A stretch of 64,000 nt of DNA from Chlorobiaceae bacterium (GCA_013335405.1 JAAXVR010000006.1:34499-98498), one strand, 5' to 3'. Counted from the first letter of the stretch, positions 10,764-20,461 are shown. Notes: generated by a model not told the origin, from the letters alone. A program made the numbers and translations.

Positions 10764-12332
10764 TTACACACCGTTGTCTTTTGTTTCGGAAATAATGTTC
10801 TGGTTGTGAAGCCTTCGCAGGCCAAGGGCTTGCAGGTAAGCTTTTGCGCTGGCTTCGATAATGTCGGTCGATACTCCTCTTCCGTTGAAGGAGGTATTGC
10901 CGTCCCTGATACGCACGAGGGCTTCGCCGAGGGCCTGTCTTCCTGCCGTAGCCGAACGCACGCTATAGGTGTTTACCATCGACTCGATACCGAGCGCCCT
11001 TTCAATAGCCCTGAAACAGGCGTCAACCGGTCCGTCTCCGGTGGCGGATTCTTCATGCACCAGGCTGCCTTCCGTAATCCTGACGGTTGCGGTCGGGATC
11101 GACGCGGTTCCGCTGTTGATATGCATGTAGTCAAGCCCGTAGGTCCCGCCCGGTCTGCCGAGTTCGTCTCCCATGAGTACGCGCAGGTCGTCGTCGTAGA
11201 CTTCCTTTTTCTTGTCGGCTATATCCAGAAAACGGCGGTAGACCGTTTCGAGTTCCTGTTCGCTCAGTTTGTATCCCAGGGAGAGCAGTCTGGCCTGGAG
11301 TCCATGTTTACCGGAATGGCGGCCAAGCACGATGCTTGTCTCAGGTACGCCAACCGATTGCGGTGTCATGACTTCGTAGGTTTCACGGCTTTTCAGCATG
11401 CCATCCTGGTGGATGCCGGATTCGTGCGCGAAGGCGTTGTCGCCGACAATTGCCTTGTTCGGCTGGATGATGATGCCGGTGAAGGCCGAGACCATGCGGC
11501 TGGTGTTGTAAATTTCTTCGGTTACGATTCCTGTCCGGAAATGGTGCAGGTCGCCGCGGACCTTCAGAGCCATAACAATCTCTTCCAGCGAAGCGTTGCC
11601 GGCACGTTCGCCGATGCCGTTCACCGTGCATTCGATCTGCCGTGCTCCGTTTTCGATGGCGCTGAGGGAGTTGGCGACGGCGAGGCCGAGATCGTTATGA
11701 CAGTGGACGCTGACGATGGCATTGCCGATGTTCGGCACCTCCGCGATGAGCTTTGCGATTTTGCAGCCGAATTCCGATGGCCAGGTGTAACCGGTCGTAT
11801 CGGGGATATTCACTGTAGTGGCCCCGGCATCGATGACTGCCGCTATGATTTCCGCAAGGTAAGCGGGATCTGTCCTTCCGGCATCTTCAGCGGAAAACTC
11901 CACATCGGGCGTAAGGGTTTTTGCAAACGTCACGGCGTCGACCGCCATGCGGAGCACAATCCGTCGTTTTTCCTCAAGGCTTCTGCCATAGCGCTCGCTC
12001 GCGAACTTGCCGAGAATGTGGATATCGGATGTGCTGATGAAGGTATGGATGCGCGGTCTGCGCGCGTCCATCAGAGCTTTCCATGCTGCGGCGATATCAT
12101 TTTCCACCGCACGGGCGAGGGCAGCAATGACGGTTTGTGATTCGGAACAGATCCTCTGCACCGCCTCGAGCTGCAGGGGGGAAGAAGCAGGGAAACCGGC
12201 CTCTATGATGTCCACACCGAGCTTTTCGAGCTGGCGGGCAATCTCCACCTTTTCCTGAACATTCAGTGAGGCGCCCGGGGATTGCTCACCGTCGCGCAGC
12301 GTCGTATCGAAAACCAGGATTTTTTCTCTCAC
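10764..12332 (-). CDS. leuA: 2-isopropylmalate synthase
   Basis: Condenses 2-oxoisovalerate with acetyl-CoA, the committed step to leucine. It carries VFDTTLRDGEQSPGAS at the N terminus, VHCHNDLGLAVANSL (metal ligands), and a C-terminal LeuA allosteric domain (VRITEGSLVHEESATGDGP and onward). The start chosen is a GTG at 12332, four bases after GGAAGG, giving 522 residues and a 22-base gap to leuB. An in-frame ATG at 12383 would add 17 residues, lacks a ribosome site and would overlap leuB. This is the main start ambiguity in the operon; the function is secure. Confidence 0.92.
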   Translation of the reverse strand: MREKILVFDTTLRDGEQSPGASLNVQEKVEIARQLEKLGVDIIEAGFPASSPLQLEAVQRICSESQTVIAALARAVENDIAAAWKALMDARRPRIHTFISTSDIHILGKFASERYGRSLEEKRRIVLRMAVDAVTFAKTLTPDVEFSAEDAGRTDPAYLAEIIAAVIDAGATTVNIPDTTGYTWPSEFGCKIAKLIAEVPNIGNAIVSVHCHNDLGLAVANSLSAIENGARQIECTVNGIGERAGNASLEEIVMALKVRGDLHHFRTGIVTEEIYNTSRMVSAFTGIIIQPNKAIVGDNAFAHESGIHQDGMLKSRETYEVMTPQSVGVPETSIVLGRHSGKHGLQARLLSLGYKLSEQELETVYRRFLDIADKKKEVYDDDLRVLMGDELGRPGGTYGLDYMHINSGTASIPTATVRITEGSLVHEESATGDGPVDACFRAIERALGIESMVNTYSVRSATAGRQALGEALVRIRDGNTSFNGRGVSTDIIEASAKAYLQALGLRRLHNQNIISETKDNGV

Positions 12333-12354
12333 GTTACCTTCCGCCTCTGTTGTG

Positions 12355-13413
12355 TCAGGCGCCAAGGTGCCTGACGATTGCATTCGTCATATCTGTTGTC
12401 GAAACACTCTTATCACCCGGATTCGCTATATCGGCAGTCCTGATTCCGGATGCCAGCGTTTTTTCGATCGCGCTGTGGATCTCCGCCGCGATTTCCGGTC
12501 TGCGGAAGCTGTGCTCGAACATCATGGCCAGCGATGCGATTGTCGCGATCGGATTGGCGATGTTTTTTCCTGCTATGTCAGGAGCGCTGCCGTGGATCGG
12601 TTCGTAAAGGGCGTGAATCGTTCCTATGCTTGCCGATGGCAGCATACCGAGGCTGCCGGTGATCATGCCTGCGATGTCGCTGAGAATGTCGCCGAAGAGG
12701 TTGCCGGTCACGATGACGTCGAACTGCTTCGGATTGCGGACGATCTGCATTGCGGCATTGTCGACATACATATCGCTCAGTTCCACATCCTGATACTCCT
12801 GGTGTACCTCGTGCACGACGTTTCTCCAGAACTGGGAAACTTCGAGCACATTGGCCTTGTCGATCGACATGACCCTGCCGGTACGCTTGCGGGCTGCTTC
12901 GAAAGCAAGCCTTGCGATGCGTTCGACCTCGTAGCGCTCGTAGACCATGGTGTTCCAGCCCCGGTTTTCGTCGAACCCGCGGGGCTGGCCGAAATAGATG
13001 CCGCCCGTGAGCTCGCGGAACACGAGAAAGTCGGTTCCGCCGACCACTTCGGCCTTGAGCGACGATGCGTCGAGCAGTGCGTCGTAGACCTTTGCAGGCC
13101 TGAGGTTCGCGAACAGCTCGAGCTCCTTGCGGATTTTCAGGAGCGCTGCCTCCGGTTTCTTTTCGTGAGGGAGGTTTTCCCATCTGGGGCCGCCTACAGC
13201 GCCGAGCAGGACCGCATCGCAGTTCCTGCATGCTTCAAGCGTGGCCTCGGTGAGCATTTCTCCATGCAGATCGTACGAAGCTCCTCCGAAAGGGTGTTCC
13301 TCGACCGAGATTTCCAGACCGTGCTTTTCTGCAACTTTGCCGAGGACCTCGAGGGCCCCCGCGACAACTTCCGGGCCGATACCGTCGCCCGGGATCGATA
13401 CTATTCTGTACAT
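12355..13413 (-). CDS. leuB: 3-isopropylmalate dehydrogenase
   Basis: A 352-residue NAD-dependent beta-decarboxylating dehydrogenase. It starts MYRIVSIPGDGIGPEVVAGA and contains LLGAVGGPRWENLP, RELTGGIYFGQPR and the C-terminal nucleotide-binding EPIHGSAPDIAGKNIANP. The ATG at 13413 follows a good GGGAG ribosome site; ten further upstream codons are open but poorly supported. It acts after LeuCD and should also oxidise 3-methylmalate in the citramalate pathway. It lies 16 bases after ilvC. Confidence 0.95.
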   Translation of the reverse strand: MYRIVSIPGDGIGPEVVAGALEVLGKVAEKHGLEISVEEHPFGGASYDLHGEMLTEATLEACRNCDAVLLGAVGGPRWENLPHEKKPEAALLKIRKELELFANLRPAKVYDALLDASSLKAEVVGGTDFLVFRELTGGIYFGQPRGFDENRGWNTMVYERYEVERIARLAFEAARKRTGRVMSIDKANVLEVSQFWRNVVHEVHQEYQDVELSDMYVDNAAMQIVRNPKQFDVIVTGNLFGDILSDIAGMITGSLGMLPSASIGTIHALYEPIHGSAPDIAGKNIANPIATIASLAMMFEHSFRRPEIAAEIHSAIEKTLASGIRTADIANPGDKSVSTTDMTNAIVRHLGA

Positions 13414-13429
13414 GATGCTCCCGTCCTTC

Positions 13430-14422
13430 TTATTTCCTGACAAGCCAGCTCATCATTTCGCGGAGTTTCGCGCCGACTTTTTCGATCGGGTGGCCGCTGT
13501 TCTCCTTTCTGAGTACGGAAAGGTTTTTGTACCCTCCGTTGCATTCGTCGATGAACTCTTTCGCGAAACGTCCGTCCTGCACTTCGGCAAGGATTTTCTT
13601 CATTTCCGCCTTGACTGCCGGGGTAATCAGGCGGGGTCCGCGGGTCATGCCGCCATATTCGGCAGTATCGCTGACCGAGTAATTCATCCTCGACAGGCCG
13701 CCTTCATAGTAGAGGTCGACGATGAGCTTCAGTTCATGCATGCATTCGAAATAGGCGAGTTCTTCCGGGTAACCAGCTTCGACAAGCGTTTCGAATCCTG
13801 CCTTGATCAGTTCCGCGGAACCGCCGCAGAGCACGGCCTGCTCGCCGAACAGGTCGGTTTCGGTTTCATTCTTTATGGTTGTCTCGATAACGCCGGCCTT
13901 GGTGCCGCCGAGGCCTTTGGCCCATGCGAGCGCCTGCTGTTTCGCTTCACCGGTGAAATCCTGGTGCACGGCGATGAGGCAAGGTACGCCGTTACCTTCG
14001 GTGAAGGTGCGGCGGACGAGGTGCCCGGGGCTTTTCGGCGCGATCATGATGACGTTTATCGTTTCAGGAGGCACGATCTGCTTGTAATGGATATTGAAGC
14101 CATGCGCGAAAGCGAGCGTGTTGCCCGGAACAAGGTTCGGGAGGATCTCGTTTTCATAAATGGTTTTCTGGTACTGGTCGGGCAGGAGCACCATGACGAT
14201 GTCGGCCCATTTCACCGCGTCGGCTACCGTATCGACCTTGAGGCCGGCTTCCCTCGCCTTCGCACAGGATGAGCTGTCCGGGCGAAGGCCCACACAGACA
14301 TTCATTCCACTGTCCTTGAGGTTCAGGGCATGAGCATGGCCCTGGCTGCCGTATCCCAGCACCGCTATATTTTTTCCCTGGAGATAACCGAGATCGGCAT
14401 CCTGCTCATAATAGACGTTCAT
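13430..14422 (-). CDS. ilvC: Ketol-acid reductoisomerase
   Basis: A 330-residue class I enzyme converting acetolactate or acetohydroxybutyrate to the dihydroxy acids of valine and isoleucine synthesis. The Rossmann motif is [16 protein letters not shown] (about residues 19-34). [16 protein letters not shown] and AHGFNIHY follow, and the C-terminal metal-binding region has [19 protein letters not shown]. The start [17 protein letters not shown] matches relatives; 25 more in-frame codons upstream are ignored. The gene sits 34 bases after ilvN. Confidence 0.95.
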   Translation of the reverse strand: MNVYYEQDADLGYLQGKNIAVLGYGSQGHAHALNLKDSGMNVCVGLRPDSSSCAKAREAGLKVDTVADAVKWADIVMVLLPDQYQKTIYENEILPNLVPGNTLAFAHGFNIHYKQIVPPETINVIMIAPKSPGHLVRRTFTEGNGVPCLIAVHQDFTGEAKQQALAWAKGLGGTKAGVIETTIKNETETDLFGEQAVLCGGSAELIKAGFETLVEAGYPEELAYFECMHELKLIVDLYYEGGLSRMNYSVSDTAEYGGMTRGPRLITPAVKAEMKKILAEVQDGRFAKEFIDECNGGYKNLSVLRKENSGHPIEKVGAKLREMMSWLVRK

Positions 14423-14456
14423 CTTCAAATAGTTTAAATTGATTGATATAAACAGT

Positions 14457-14933
14457 TTATTCTCCCCGGTGTATCGCGACAACGCCGGAACGGGCAAGCT
14501 CCTTTATTCCGTAGGGCTTGAAGATATCGATGGACGTATTGATTTTGTCCGGAGAACCGATGACCTCAATAGTAATGGATTTTTGCTTGATATCCACGAC
14601 TTTTCCTTTAAAAACGTTGATAAGCTCGAAAATCTCGTGCTGGGTGCTTTTGCTGAGTTTCAGCGTCATCAGGAGCAGCTCCCTTTCGACGTGCGGCTGC
14701 CTTGTAAGGTCAGTGACCTTGATGGTATCGATGAGCCGGTTGAGCTGCTTGAGCACCTGGTTGATGATCTGGTCGTCACCCCTGGTCACGATCGTCATCC
14801 GCGAGATTTCAGGGTCTTCGGTTTCACCGATGGAGATGCTTTCCAGGTTGAACCCGCGGGCGCTGAACATGGCCGCAACGCGATTCAGGGAGCCGAACCT
14901 GTTTTCGACGAGAACGGAAATGATGTGCTTCAT
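14457..14933 (-). CDS. ilvN: Acetolactate synthase small (regulatory) subunit
   Basis: 158 residues with an N-terminal ACT domain ([20 protein letters not shown], then [20 protein letters not shown]) and the C-terminal ALS-regulatory half. It binds valine and activates or feedback-inhibits IlvB. The ATG at 14933 lies 8 bases after the ilvB stop; a TTG 12 bases further upstream would overlap ilvB and is not preferred. The long form resembles IlvH-type subunits. Confidence 0.93.
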   Translation of the reverse strand: MKHIISVLVENRFGSLNRVAAMFSARGFNLESISIGETEDPEISRMTIVTRGDDQIINQVLKQLNRLIDTIKVTDLTRQPHVERELLLMTLKLSKSTQHEIFELINVFKGKVVDIKQKSITIEVIGSPDKINTSIDIFKPYGIKELARSGVVAIHRGE

Positions 14934-14941
14934 AGTTCGAT

Positions 14942-16663
14942 TCAAACCATTGTTTTAGGGTTTAACCTTGCAAGGAGCATATCCGAAATCGCTCCTCCCG
15001 CAGGCACCATCGGGAAAACCATATCTTTTCTGACAACCCTGCAGTCGACAAGGACCGGACCCTCGTTGTAGTCGAGGGCGATTTTGATCGCTTTCTTCGC
15101 GTTTTCAGGGTTGTCGGCCATCAGGGCCTTGCATCCGAACGCTTCGGCAAGTTTGACAAAATCCGGATTGCTGTCGCCGAGGTCGGTGAAAGAGTACTTC
15201 TCCTTGTGGAACAGCTCCTGCCACTGGCGAACCATCCCCAGATAACTGTTGTTGATCAGGAATATTTTGACAGGTATTCTGTTGTAGACCGCCGTGACAA
15301 GCTCCTGGATGTTCATCATGAACCCTCCGTCTCCGCAGAACAGCACGACGGGGCGGTCGGTGATGCCGAACGCCGCGCCGATGGCGGCAGGAAGGCCGTA
15401 GCCCATGGTGCCGAGCCCACCGCTCGATATGATGGAGCGTGGATTCATGAACGTGTAGAACTGACTCGTCCACATCTGGTGCTGGCCGACATCGGTCACG
15501 ACAACGGCATTACCGGCGGTCTCTTTGGAAACTTCCTCGATCACGAACTCGGTTTTCAGCGAGTCCGGTTCGAGTGAATAGCTGAGCGGGCATTTTTTGC
15601 GCCACTTCTCTATTTCGGCAAGCCAGGATTCGTGGCCTTCCGTTTTTTCCGGCATCTCCTCAAGGAGTGTTGCGAGGAAGTCCTTCGAATCGCCGACTAT
15701 CGGCAGGTCAACCTTGATATTCTTGTCGACGTTGGTCGGGTCGATATCGTTGTGGATCTTGTATGCCTGCGTCGCGAAAGCGTCGATTTTTCCGGTGACC
15801 CTGTCGTCGAAGCGGGCACCGACCGCGATGAGGAGGTCGCAGTTGTTGACCGACTGGTTCGCCCAGTAGGTGCCGTGCATGCCGAGCATGCCCATGCTCA
15901 GCGGATGGTTGCCCGGAAAGGCGCCCAGTCCCTGAAGGGTCATGGTGACCGGAATATTGTACCTGACGGCGAGTGTCCGAAGCTCTTCCGATGCTTCCGC
16001 CGTGATGACGCCGCCTCCGACATAGAGCAGCGGACGTTTTGCCTTCGCGATTTTATGCGCTGCCTTTTCGACCTGGTTCTTGTGGCATTTGAACGTCGGT
16101 TTGAAGCCGCGGATTTCAACGGTTTCCGGCCACTCGAAAGGGCATGTGGCTGCAAGGACGTCTTTCGGCATGTCGACGACAACCGGTCCGGGCCTGCCAG
16201 TCGTGGCAAGGTAAAATGCCTTGCGGATGGTGATTGCCAGCTCCCTGACATCCTTGACCAGGAAATTGTGCTTCGTGATCGGCCTGGTGATGCCGACGAT
16301 ATCGGCTTCCTGGAATGCGTCGTTGCCGATCAGCGAGCTCGGGACCTGTCCGGTGAACACAACAATCGGGGACGAGTCCATGTAGGCGTTTGCGATCCCG
16401 GTGACGGTATTGGTCGCGCCGGGTCCGGACGTGACGAGGACGACGCCGGGCTTGCCTGTCGCGCGGGCGTAGCCCTCTGCCATGTGGGTCGCGCCCTGTT
16501 CGTGGCGGACAAGAATATGCCGGATGTCTTCGATGTCGTGAAGCGTTTCGTAGACTTTCAGCAGCGAACCTCCGGGATACCCGAAAATATATTCGACGTT
16601 TTCACGCCGCAGGCATTCGAAAAAAATTTCCGAACCATTCAGTATCTGGCCTGTATTGTGCAT
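14942..16663 (-). CDS. ilvB: Acetolactate synthase large subunit
   Basis: A 573-residue thiamine-diphosphate enzyme. The N-terminal domain has YIFGYPGGSLLKVYE and the catalytic Glu in LVRHEQGATHMAEGYAR. The FAD-binding middle domain includes RFDDRVTGK, and the C-terminal ThDP motif is CGDGGFMMNIQE through NNSYLGMVRQWQ. It makes acetolactate or acetohydroxybutyrate. The ATG at 16663 (MHNTGQILNGSEIFFECLRR) is chosen; a GTG 33 bases earlier would overlap the ilvD stop. It lies between ilvD and ilvN. Confidence 0.95.
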   Translation of the reverse strand: MHNTGQILNGSEIFFECLRRENVEYIFGYPGGSLLKVYETLHDIEDIRHILVRHEQGATHMAEGYARATGKPGVVLVTSGPGATNTVTGIANAYMDSSPIVVFTGQVPSSLIGNDAFQEADIVGITRPITKHNFLVKDVRELAITIRKAFYLATTGRPGPVVVDMPKDVLAATCPFEWPETVEIRGFKPTFKCHKNQVEKAAHKIAKAKRPLLYVGGGVITAEASEELRTLAVRYNIPVTMTLQGLGAFPGNHPLSMGMLGMHGTYWANQSVNNCDLLIAVGARFDDRVTGKIDAFATQAYKIHNDIDPTNVDKNIKVDLPIVGDSKDFLATLLEEMPEKTEGHESWLAEIEKWRKKCPLSYSLEPDSLKTEFVIEEVSKETAGNAVVVTDVGQHQMWTSQFYTFMNPRSIISSGGLGTMGYGLPAAIGAAFGITDRPVVLFCGDGGFMMNIQELVTAVYNRIPVKIFLINNSYLGMVRQWQELFHKEKYSFTDLGDSNPDFVKLAEAFGCKALMADNPENAKKAIKIALDYNEGPVLVDCRVVRKDMVFPMVPAGGAISDMLLARLNPKTMV

Positions 16664-16685
16664 AGTTTCTTCTTTTAATAGGATT

Positions 16686-18380
16686 TCAGATTTCACATGA
16701 AACAGGATTTTTCAGCACGGCACCGGTGTTCGCCGACGTTACCAGTTTCGCATACCTTGCAAGGTAACCCTTTCTGATTTTCGGCTCGAAATCTTTCAGC
16801 GAAGCGAGCCTCTCCTCGATTTCCCGATCCGAAAGCTCCATCGAAATGCTTCTCAGAGGGATGTCGATGGTAACCATGTCGCCGTTGCGCAGGGCAGCGA
16901 TCGGGCCCTTGTCGGCAGCTTCCGGGGATACGTGGCCGACACACGCGCCACGGGAGCCGCCGGAAAAACGGCCATCGGTGATAAGCGCTACGGATTCTCC
17001 GAGGCCTCGTCCCATGATTGCGCTTGTAGGGGAGAGCATCTCCGGCATTCCCGGCCCGCCTTTCGGTCCTTCGTAGCGGATCACCACAACGTCGCCGGTT
17101 TTCACGTCGCCTTCCATGATACCTTTGATCGCATCGTCCTGACAGTCGTACACCTTAGCCGGGCCTGTGTGTTTCATCATTTCAGGAGCGACCGCTCCGG
17201 TTTTCACCACGGCACCCTGCGGCGCGAGATTGCCGTAAAGTACAGCGAGGCCTCCTGTCGCCGAATAGGGTTCATCGATGCTTCTGATGATCCTGCGGTC
17301 CGTCACTTCCGCATCGGCAATGTTTTCGCCGAGGGTTTTCCCTGTTACGGTCATCGCCGAAAGATCGAGCAGTCCCTCGACCCGGGAGAGCTCCCGGAGG
17401 ATTGCCGATACGCCGCCTGCGCGGTCGACGTCCTCGATATGGACGTCCATTGTGGCCGGGCTGACCTTGCAGATATACGGCGTTTTTGCCGAAAGCCCGT
17501 TCAGTTCGGCAAAGTCGAAATCGAGTTCGGCTTCCGTGGCTATCGCAAGGGAGTGGAGGATGGTGTTGGTACTTCCACCCATCGCGAAATCAAGGGCAAA
17601 TGCATTCAGGAGCGCTTTCCGGGTAAGGATGTCTCTCGGTTTCAAATTTTCGTTCACCAGTCCGACGATACGTCGGGAAGCCTTCCTGACGAGTTCGTTG
17701 CGCCTCGGATCTTCGGCGAGGATGGTGCCGTTGCCGGGCAGCGCGAACCCGAGCGCCTCGCACAGGCAGTTCATCGAGTTGGCCGTGAACATACCCGAAC
17801 AGGATCCGCATCCCGGGCATGCGTTGTCTTCGTAAGATTCCAGCTCGCTATCGCTGATATTGCCGGCGCTGTACTGGCCGACCGCCTCGAAAACCGAGAT
17901 CAGGTCGACGGTTTTGCCCGAAGGGATGTGGCCGGCCTTCATGGGACCACCGGAAACGAAAATGACGGGAATGTTGATGCGAAGCGCTGCCATCATCATT
18001 CCCGGGGTGATCTTGTCGCAGTTCGGAATACAGACCAGGCCGTCGAGACGGTGTGCTTCTGCGACGGTTTCCACACTGTCGGCGATGAGTTCGCGGCTGG
18101 CCAGCGAGTATCGCATTCCGATATGCCCCATCGCGATGCCGTCGCACACCCCTATGGTATTGAACTCGAATGGAATGCCCCCGGCCTTGCGGACCTCTTC
18201 CCTGGCTATTCTGCCCAGTTCCTGCAGATGGGTGTGGCCGGGTATCAGCTCGTTGAAGGAATTGCAGATGCCGATGAACGGTTTGGAGAAATCGTTTTTC
18301 GAGGAAATGCAGCCTGTCGCTTTCAGCAGGCTGCGGTGCGGCGCTTTTTCAAAGCCTTTTTTTATGGTGTCAGATCTCAT
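16686..18380 (-). CDS. ilvD: Dihydroxy-acid dehydratase
   Basis: A 564-residue Fe-S enzyme catalysing the last common step before valine, leucine and isoleucine. Cluster-ligand regions are visible as [12 protein letters not shown] and [19 protein letters not shown], and the C-terminal half has [19 protein letters not shown]. The start is the ATG at 18380 ([19 protein letters not shown]). An in-frame TTG nine codons upstream is open but less likely. It is the promoter-proximal gene of the ilvDBNC-leuBACD-cimA operon and is preceded by a leader of about 350 bases or more. Confidence 0.95.
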   Translation of the reverse strand: MRSDTIKKGFEKAPHRSLLKATGCISSKNDFSKPFIGICNSFNELIPGHTHLQELGRIAREEVRKAGGIPFEFNTIGVCDGIAMGHIGMRYSLASRELIADSVETVAEAHRLDGLVCIPNCDKITPGMMMAALRINIPVIFVSGGPMKAGHIPSGKTVDLISVFEAVGQYSAGNISDSELESYEDNACPGCGSCSGMFTANSMNCLCEALGFALPGNGTILAEDPRRNELVRKASRRIVGLVNENLKPRDILTRKALLNAFALDFAMGGSTNTILHSLAIATEAELDFDFAELNGLSAKTPYICKVSPATMDVHIEDVDRAGGVSAILRELSRVEGLLDLSAMTVTGKTLGENIADAEVTDRRIIRSIDEPYSATGGLAVLYGNLAPQGAVVKTGAVAPEMMKHTGPAKVYDCQDDAIKGIMEGDVKTGDVVVIRYEGPKGGPGMPEMLSPTSAIMGRGLGESVALITDGRFSGGSRGACVGHVSPEAADKGPIAALRNGDMVTIDIPLRSISMELSDREIEERLASLKDFEPKIRKGYLARYAKLVTSANTGAVLKNPVSCEI

Positions 18381-18497
18381 TGCGGTAACATTGAATTTTT
18401 TAGGCAATTAACAATAAATCCCCGGCAGCGCCGTTCCCGAAGCCACTGAGTTGAGTAATCTGAAAGGTGGAAATGGACTTGGGACCGGCTCTGAAAA
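18381..18497 (-). other. Untranslated segment between leader frame and ilvD
   Basis: 117 bases between the stop of the Ile/Val/Leu-rich frame and ilvD. Small GC-rich complementarities occur (CGGC/GCCG near 18425), but no hairpin followed by a T run is evident by eye. Any attenuator switch would have to be found by RNA folding. Confidence 0.3.
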
Positions 18498-18710
18498 TCA
18501 GAGTACGAGAATGCTTACCTGTGAAAGTACAACAGGAATGATTCTTTCGATCCCGGAAACGATGGAGTTCGAAGCAAGCTCTGCATGAGCGCTTGAGGCG
18601 GTGCGGCAAGGTGCCGCACTTGCGGTGAAACGGCTGCCGGCGGTAAAACTGTATGAATCAGATGCGGACATTGAAGCGAACAGGTTTCTTGCAGTAAGAA
18701 AACAAAACAT
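18498..18710 (-). CDS. Candidate leader peptide rich in Ile, Val and Leu upstream of ilvD
   Basis: An open frame of 70 codons from an ATG at 18710 (or 57 from an ATG at 18671) ends 117 bases before ilvD. Its last 21 residues read IVSGIERIIPVVLSQVSILV plus a final L: 5 Ile, 5 Val and 3 Leu, 13 of 21. Leader peptides full of the regulated amino acids are the hallmark of ribosome-mediated attenuation of ilv/leu operons. It is longer than classical leaders, no ribosome site is obvious, and the bias could be chance. A TATAAA sequence (18719-18724) just upstream might be a -10 element. No homology is claimed. Confidence 0.35.
   Translation of the reverse strand: MFCFLTARNLFASMSASDSYSFTAGSRFTASAAPCRTASSAHAELASNSIVSGIERIIPVVLSQVSILVL
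18601..18619. repeat. Perfect hairpin in the ilvD leader
   Basis: GTGCGGCA (18601-18608) and TGCCGCAC (18612-18619) form an 8-bp perfect stem with a three-base loop inside the leader frame. It could pause transcription or translation; the role is unknown. Confidence 0.45.
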
Positions 18711-18748
18711 GCAAGCAATTTATAGTGAAACTACAATTAAAACAAAAA

Positions 18749-18774
18749 CAAAAAAAAATACCGGGCTCCCGGGT
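18749..18774 (-). terminator. Terminator-like hairpin at the far end of the ilvD leader
   Basis: On the minus strand a GC-rich hairpin (ACCCGG/CCGGT with a bulge) is followed by a TA and then a run of eight T. No minus-strand gene lies upstream of it. It either insulates ilvD or, if the promoter lies further upstream, is an early attenuator of the operon. Confidence 0.45.
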
Positions 18775-18877
18775 TTTGCTGTTTAAACTGAAGAGTTAAA
18801 ATGATATTTTTTCATGCAACGAAGATGCTGTACTGTGCCGTTTTTACATTAAAAAAAACAACTAACACAACTGAGCC

Positions 18878-20461
18878 ATGCTGACCCTTCAAGCTCCATT
18901 GCCGCAAGATGTTCCGGCATTTCTGCTCACTATTTCCCTTGTTCTCCTCTTTGTGCTCCTTGCGGAACTGCTCACGAGGAAATTCAGCGTGAATACTCTC
19001 GTTGCCAGGAAAGTCGTTCATCTGACCATCGGCGTCGCCATATTTTTTCTGCCGGACTATTTCCATTCGAATTTCTATCCGGCACTGGCAGCACTGTCCC
19101 TGCTCGTCATTGGTGCTCTGAATCTCAAATTCGGGTGGTTCAGGGCGCTGCTCGCCGGCCACGGAGGCAGCGGCGACCGGCCAGATGCAGTAAAAAGCTA
19201 CGGTTCGATCTATTTCCCCCTCATTTTTCTTCTGCAGATCCTTCTTCTCTGGGAGTCTCACAAATGGATGCTGCAACTTTCGATGCTCGTCATGGGCGCA
19301 GGTGATTCGCTTGCCGGACTGGTCGGCAGCTCGGTAGGCAGAAAGCATATCGAGCACCTGACGAAAAGCCCGAAGACCATCGAGGGATCTGTTACCATGT
19401 TCCTGAGCTCGTTCATTCTTCTTGCATCCGGCCTCCTGTTTTTCAGCGGGAGCTTCAGCGGAGGGCTCGCCGGAAAACCGCTGCTGATCGTCCTTGCTCT
19501 TGCCCTCCTTCTCGCGCTTGTCGCTACCGCTGTCGAAGCGATGCTCTCGCATGGTCTCGACAACTTTTTCATCCCGGCCTCCATATCGTATTTCCTCTAT
19601 GTTCTCGAATCGAACCAGACCGTACTTCCGGAGGGGTTCCTCCTGGGAGGGCTTTTCGCGTTCCTTCTGGCGGTCTTCTCTATCAAAGTCAAGTTTCTCA
19701 ACAACAGCGGCGCTACGGCTCTTTTTCTTCTCGGTACAACGGTATTCGGTATCGGCGGGCTGACCTGGACGGTGCCTCTGCTTACTTTTTATCTGCTTTC
19801 CTCGGTTCTGTCGAAGCTCGGCAAGAAAAGAAAGGCGAAATTCGATCTTGTTTTCGAAAAAGGTTCACAGCGCGATGCCGGGCAGGTTTACGCCAACGGC
19901 GGAATAGCATGGATACTCATGATCATTTTCTCCCTGACGAACGACCCTGCGATATTTTTCGCTTACCTCGGCACACTCGCGGCAGTCCAGGCAGATACCT
20001 GGGCGACCGAAATCGGAACCATGTGGCCGAACCCGAAAGCATGGCTCGTTACCACGTTCAGGGAGGTTCCTGTTGGTACCTCGGGCGGGGTTTCCGTTCC
20101 CGGAACAGCCGGGGCGTTCATCGGTTCGCTGTTTATCTGCGCAAGTTCGGTACTTATGAACGTGGAGTGGGTCATGTCGTTCGGCGTTGTTCAGTCGCTG
20201 CTGCTTATCGGTTTTTCCGGCCTTCTTGCGAGCCTTGTGGACAGTTTTTTTGGAGCAACGGTACAGGCTCAGTATTTTGACCCCATCAGGGAAAAGGTGA
20301 CCGAACGCACCCACAGTGTCGCACCGGACGGCGTTCTGGTTGAGAACAGGCTGCTCAAGGGTGTGCCTTTCATCAACAATGATCTTGTCAACACGTTCTG
20401 CGCCATTTCGGGTTCGGCGCTTGCATACCTCGTGATCGAGAACCTGCAGTTTTTTCAATGA
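18878..20461 (+). CDS. Fused phytol-kinase-like (VTE5-type) and DUF92/VTE6-type membrane protein
   Basis: A 527-residue, strongly hydrophobic protein with about twelve membrane segments. Residues about 1-235 resemble the dolichol/phytol kinase family: ARKVVHLTIGVAIFFLPDYF, MVMGAGDSLAGLVGSSVGRK and KTIEGSVTMF. Residues about 250-527 form a DUF92 domain: FLNNSGATALFLLGTTVFG, GGIAWILMIIFSLTND, AAVQADTWATEIG and SGLLASLVDSFFGATVQAQY. In plants the separate proteins VTE5 and VTE6 phosphorylate phytol to phytyl phosphate and then phytyl diphosphate; one polypeptide here could do both. A role in phytol or farnesol salvage is inferred. It lies 25 bases before tolQ. Confidence 0.8.
   Translation: MLTLQAPLPQDVPAFLLTISLVLLFVLLAELLTRKFSVNTLVARKVVHLTIGVAIFFLPDYFHSNFYPALAALSLLVIGALNLKFGWFRALLAGHGGSGDRPDAVKSYGSIYFPLIFLLQILLLWESHKWMLQLSMLVMGAGDSLAGLVGSSVGRKHIEHLTKSPKTIEGSVTMFLSSFILLASGLLFFSGSFSGGLAGKPLLIVLALALLLALVATAVEAMLSHGLDNFFIPASISYFLYVLESNQTVLPEGFLLGGLFAFLLAVFSIKVKFLNNSGATALFLLGTTVFGIGGLTWTVPLLTFYLLSSVLSKLGKKRKAKFDLVFEKGSQRDAGQVYANGGIAWILMIIFSLTNDPAIFFAYLGTLAAVQADTWATEIGTMWPNPKAWLVTTFREVPVGTSGGVSVPGTAGAFIGSLFICASSVLMNVEWVMSFGVVQSLLLIGFSGLLASLVDSFFGATVQAQYFDPIREKVTERTHSVAPDGVLVENRLLKGVPFINNDLVNTFCAISGSALAYLVIENLQFFQ

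Noticed and set aside
9915..12140. A 741-codon open frame on the plus strand
   Set aside because: It lies exactly opposite leuC and leuA, whose products are unmistakable. Its Cys/Arg/Val-rich translation is a mirror effect of GC-rich third codon positions.
16932..18449. A 505-codon plus-strand frame
   Set aside because: Antisense to ilvD, with no recognisable domain.
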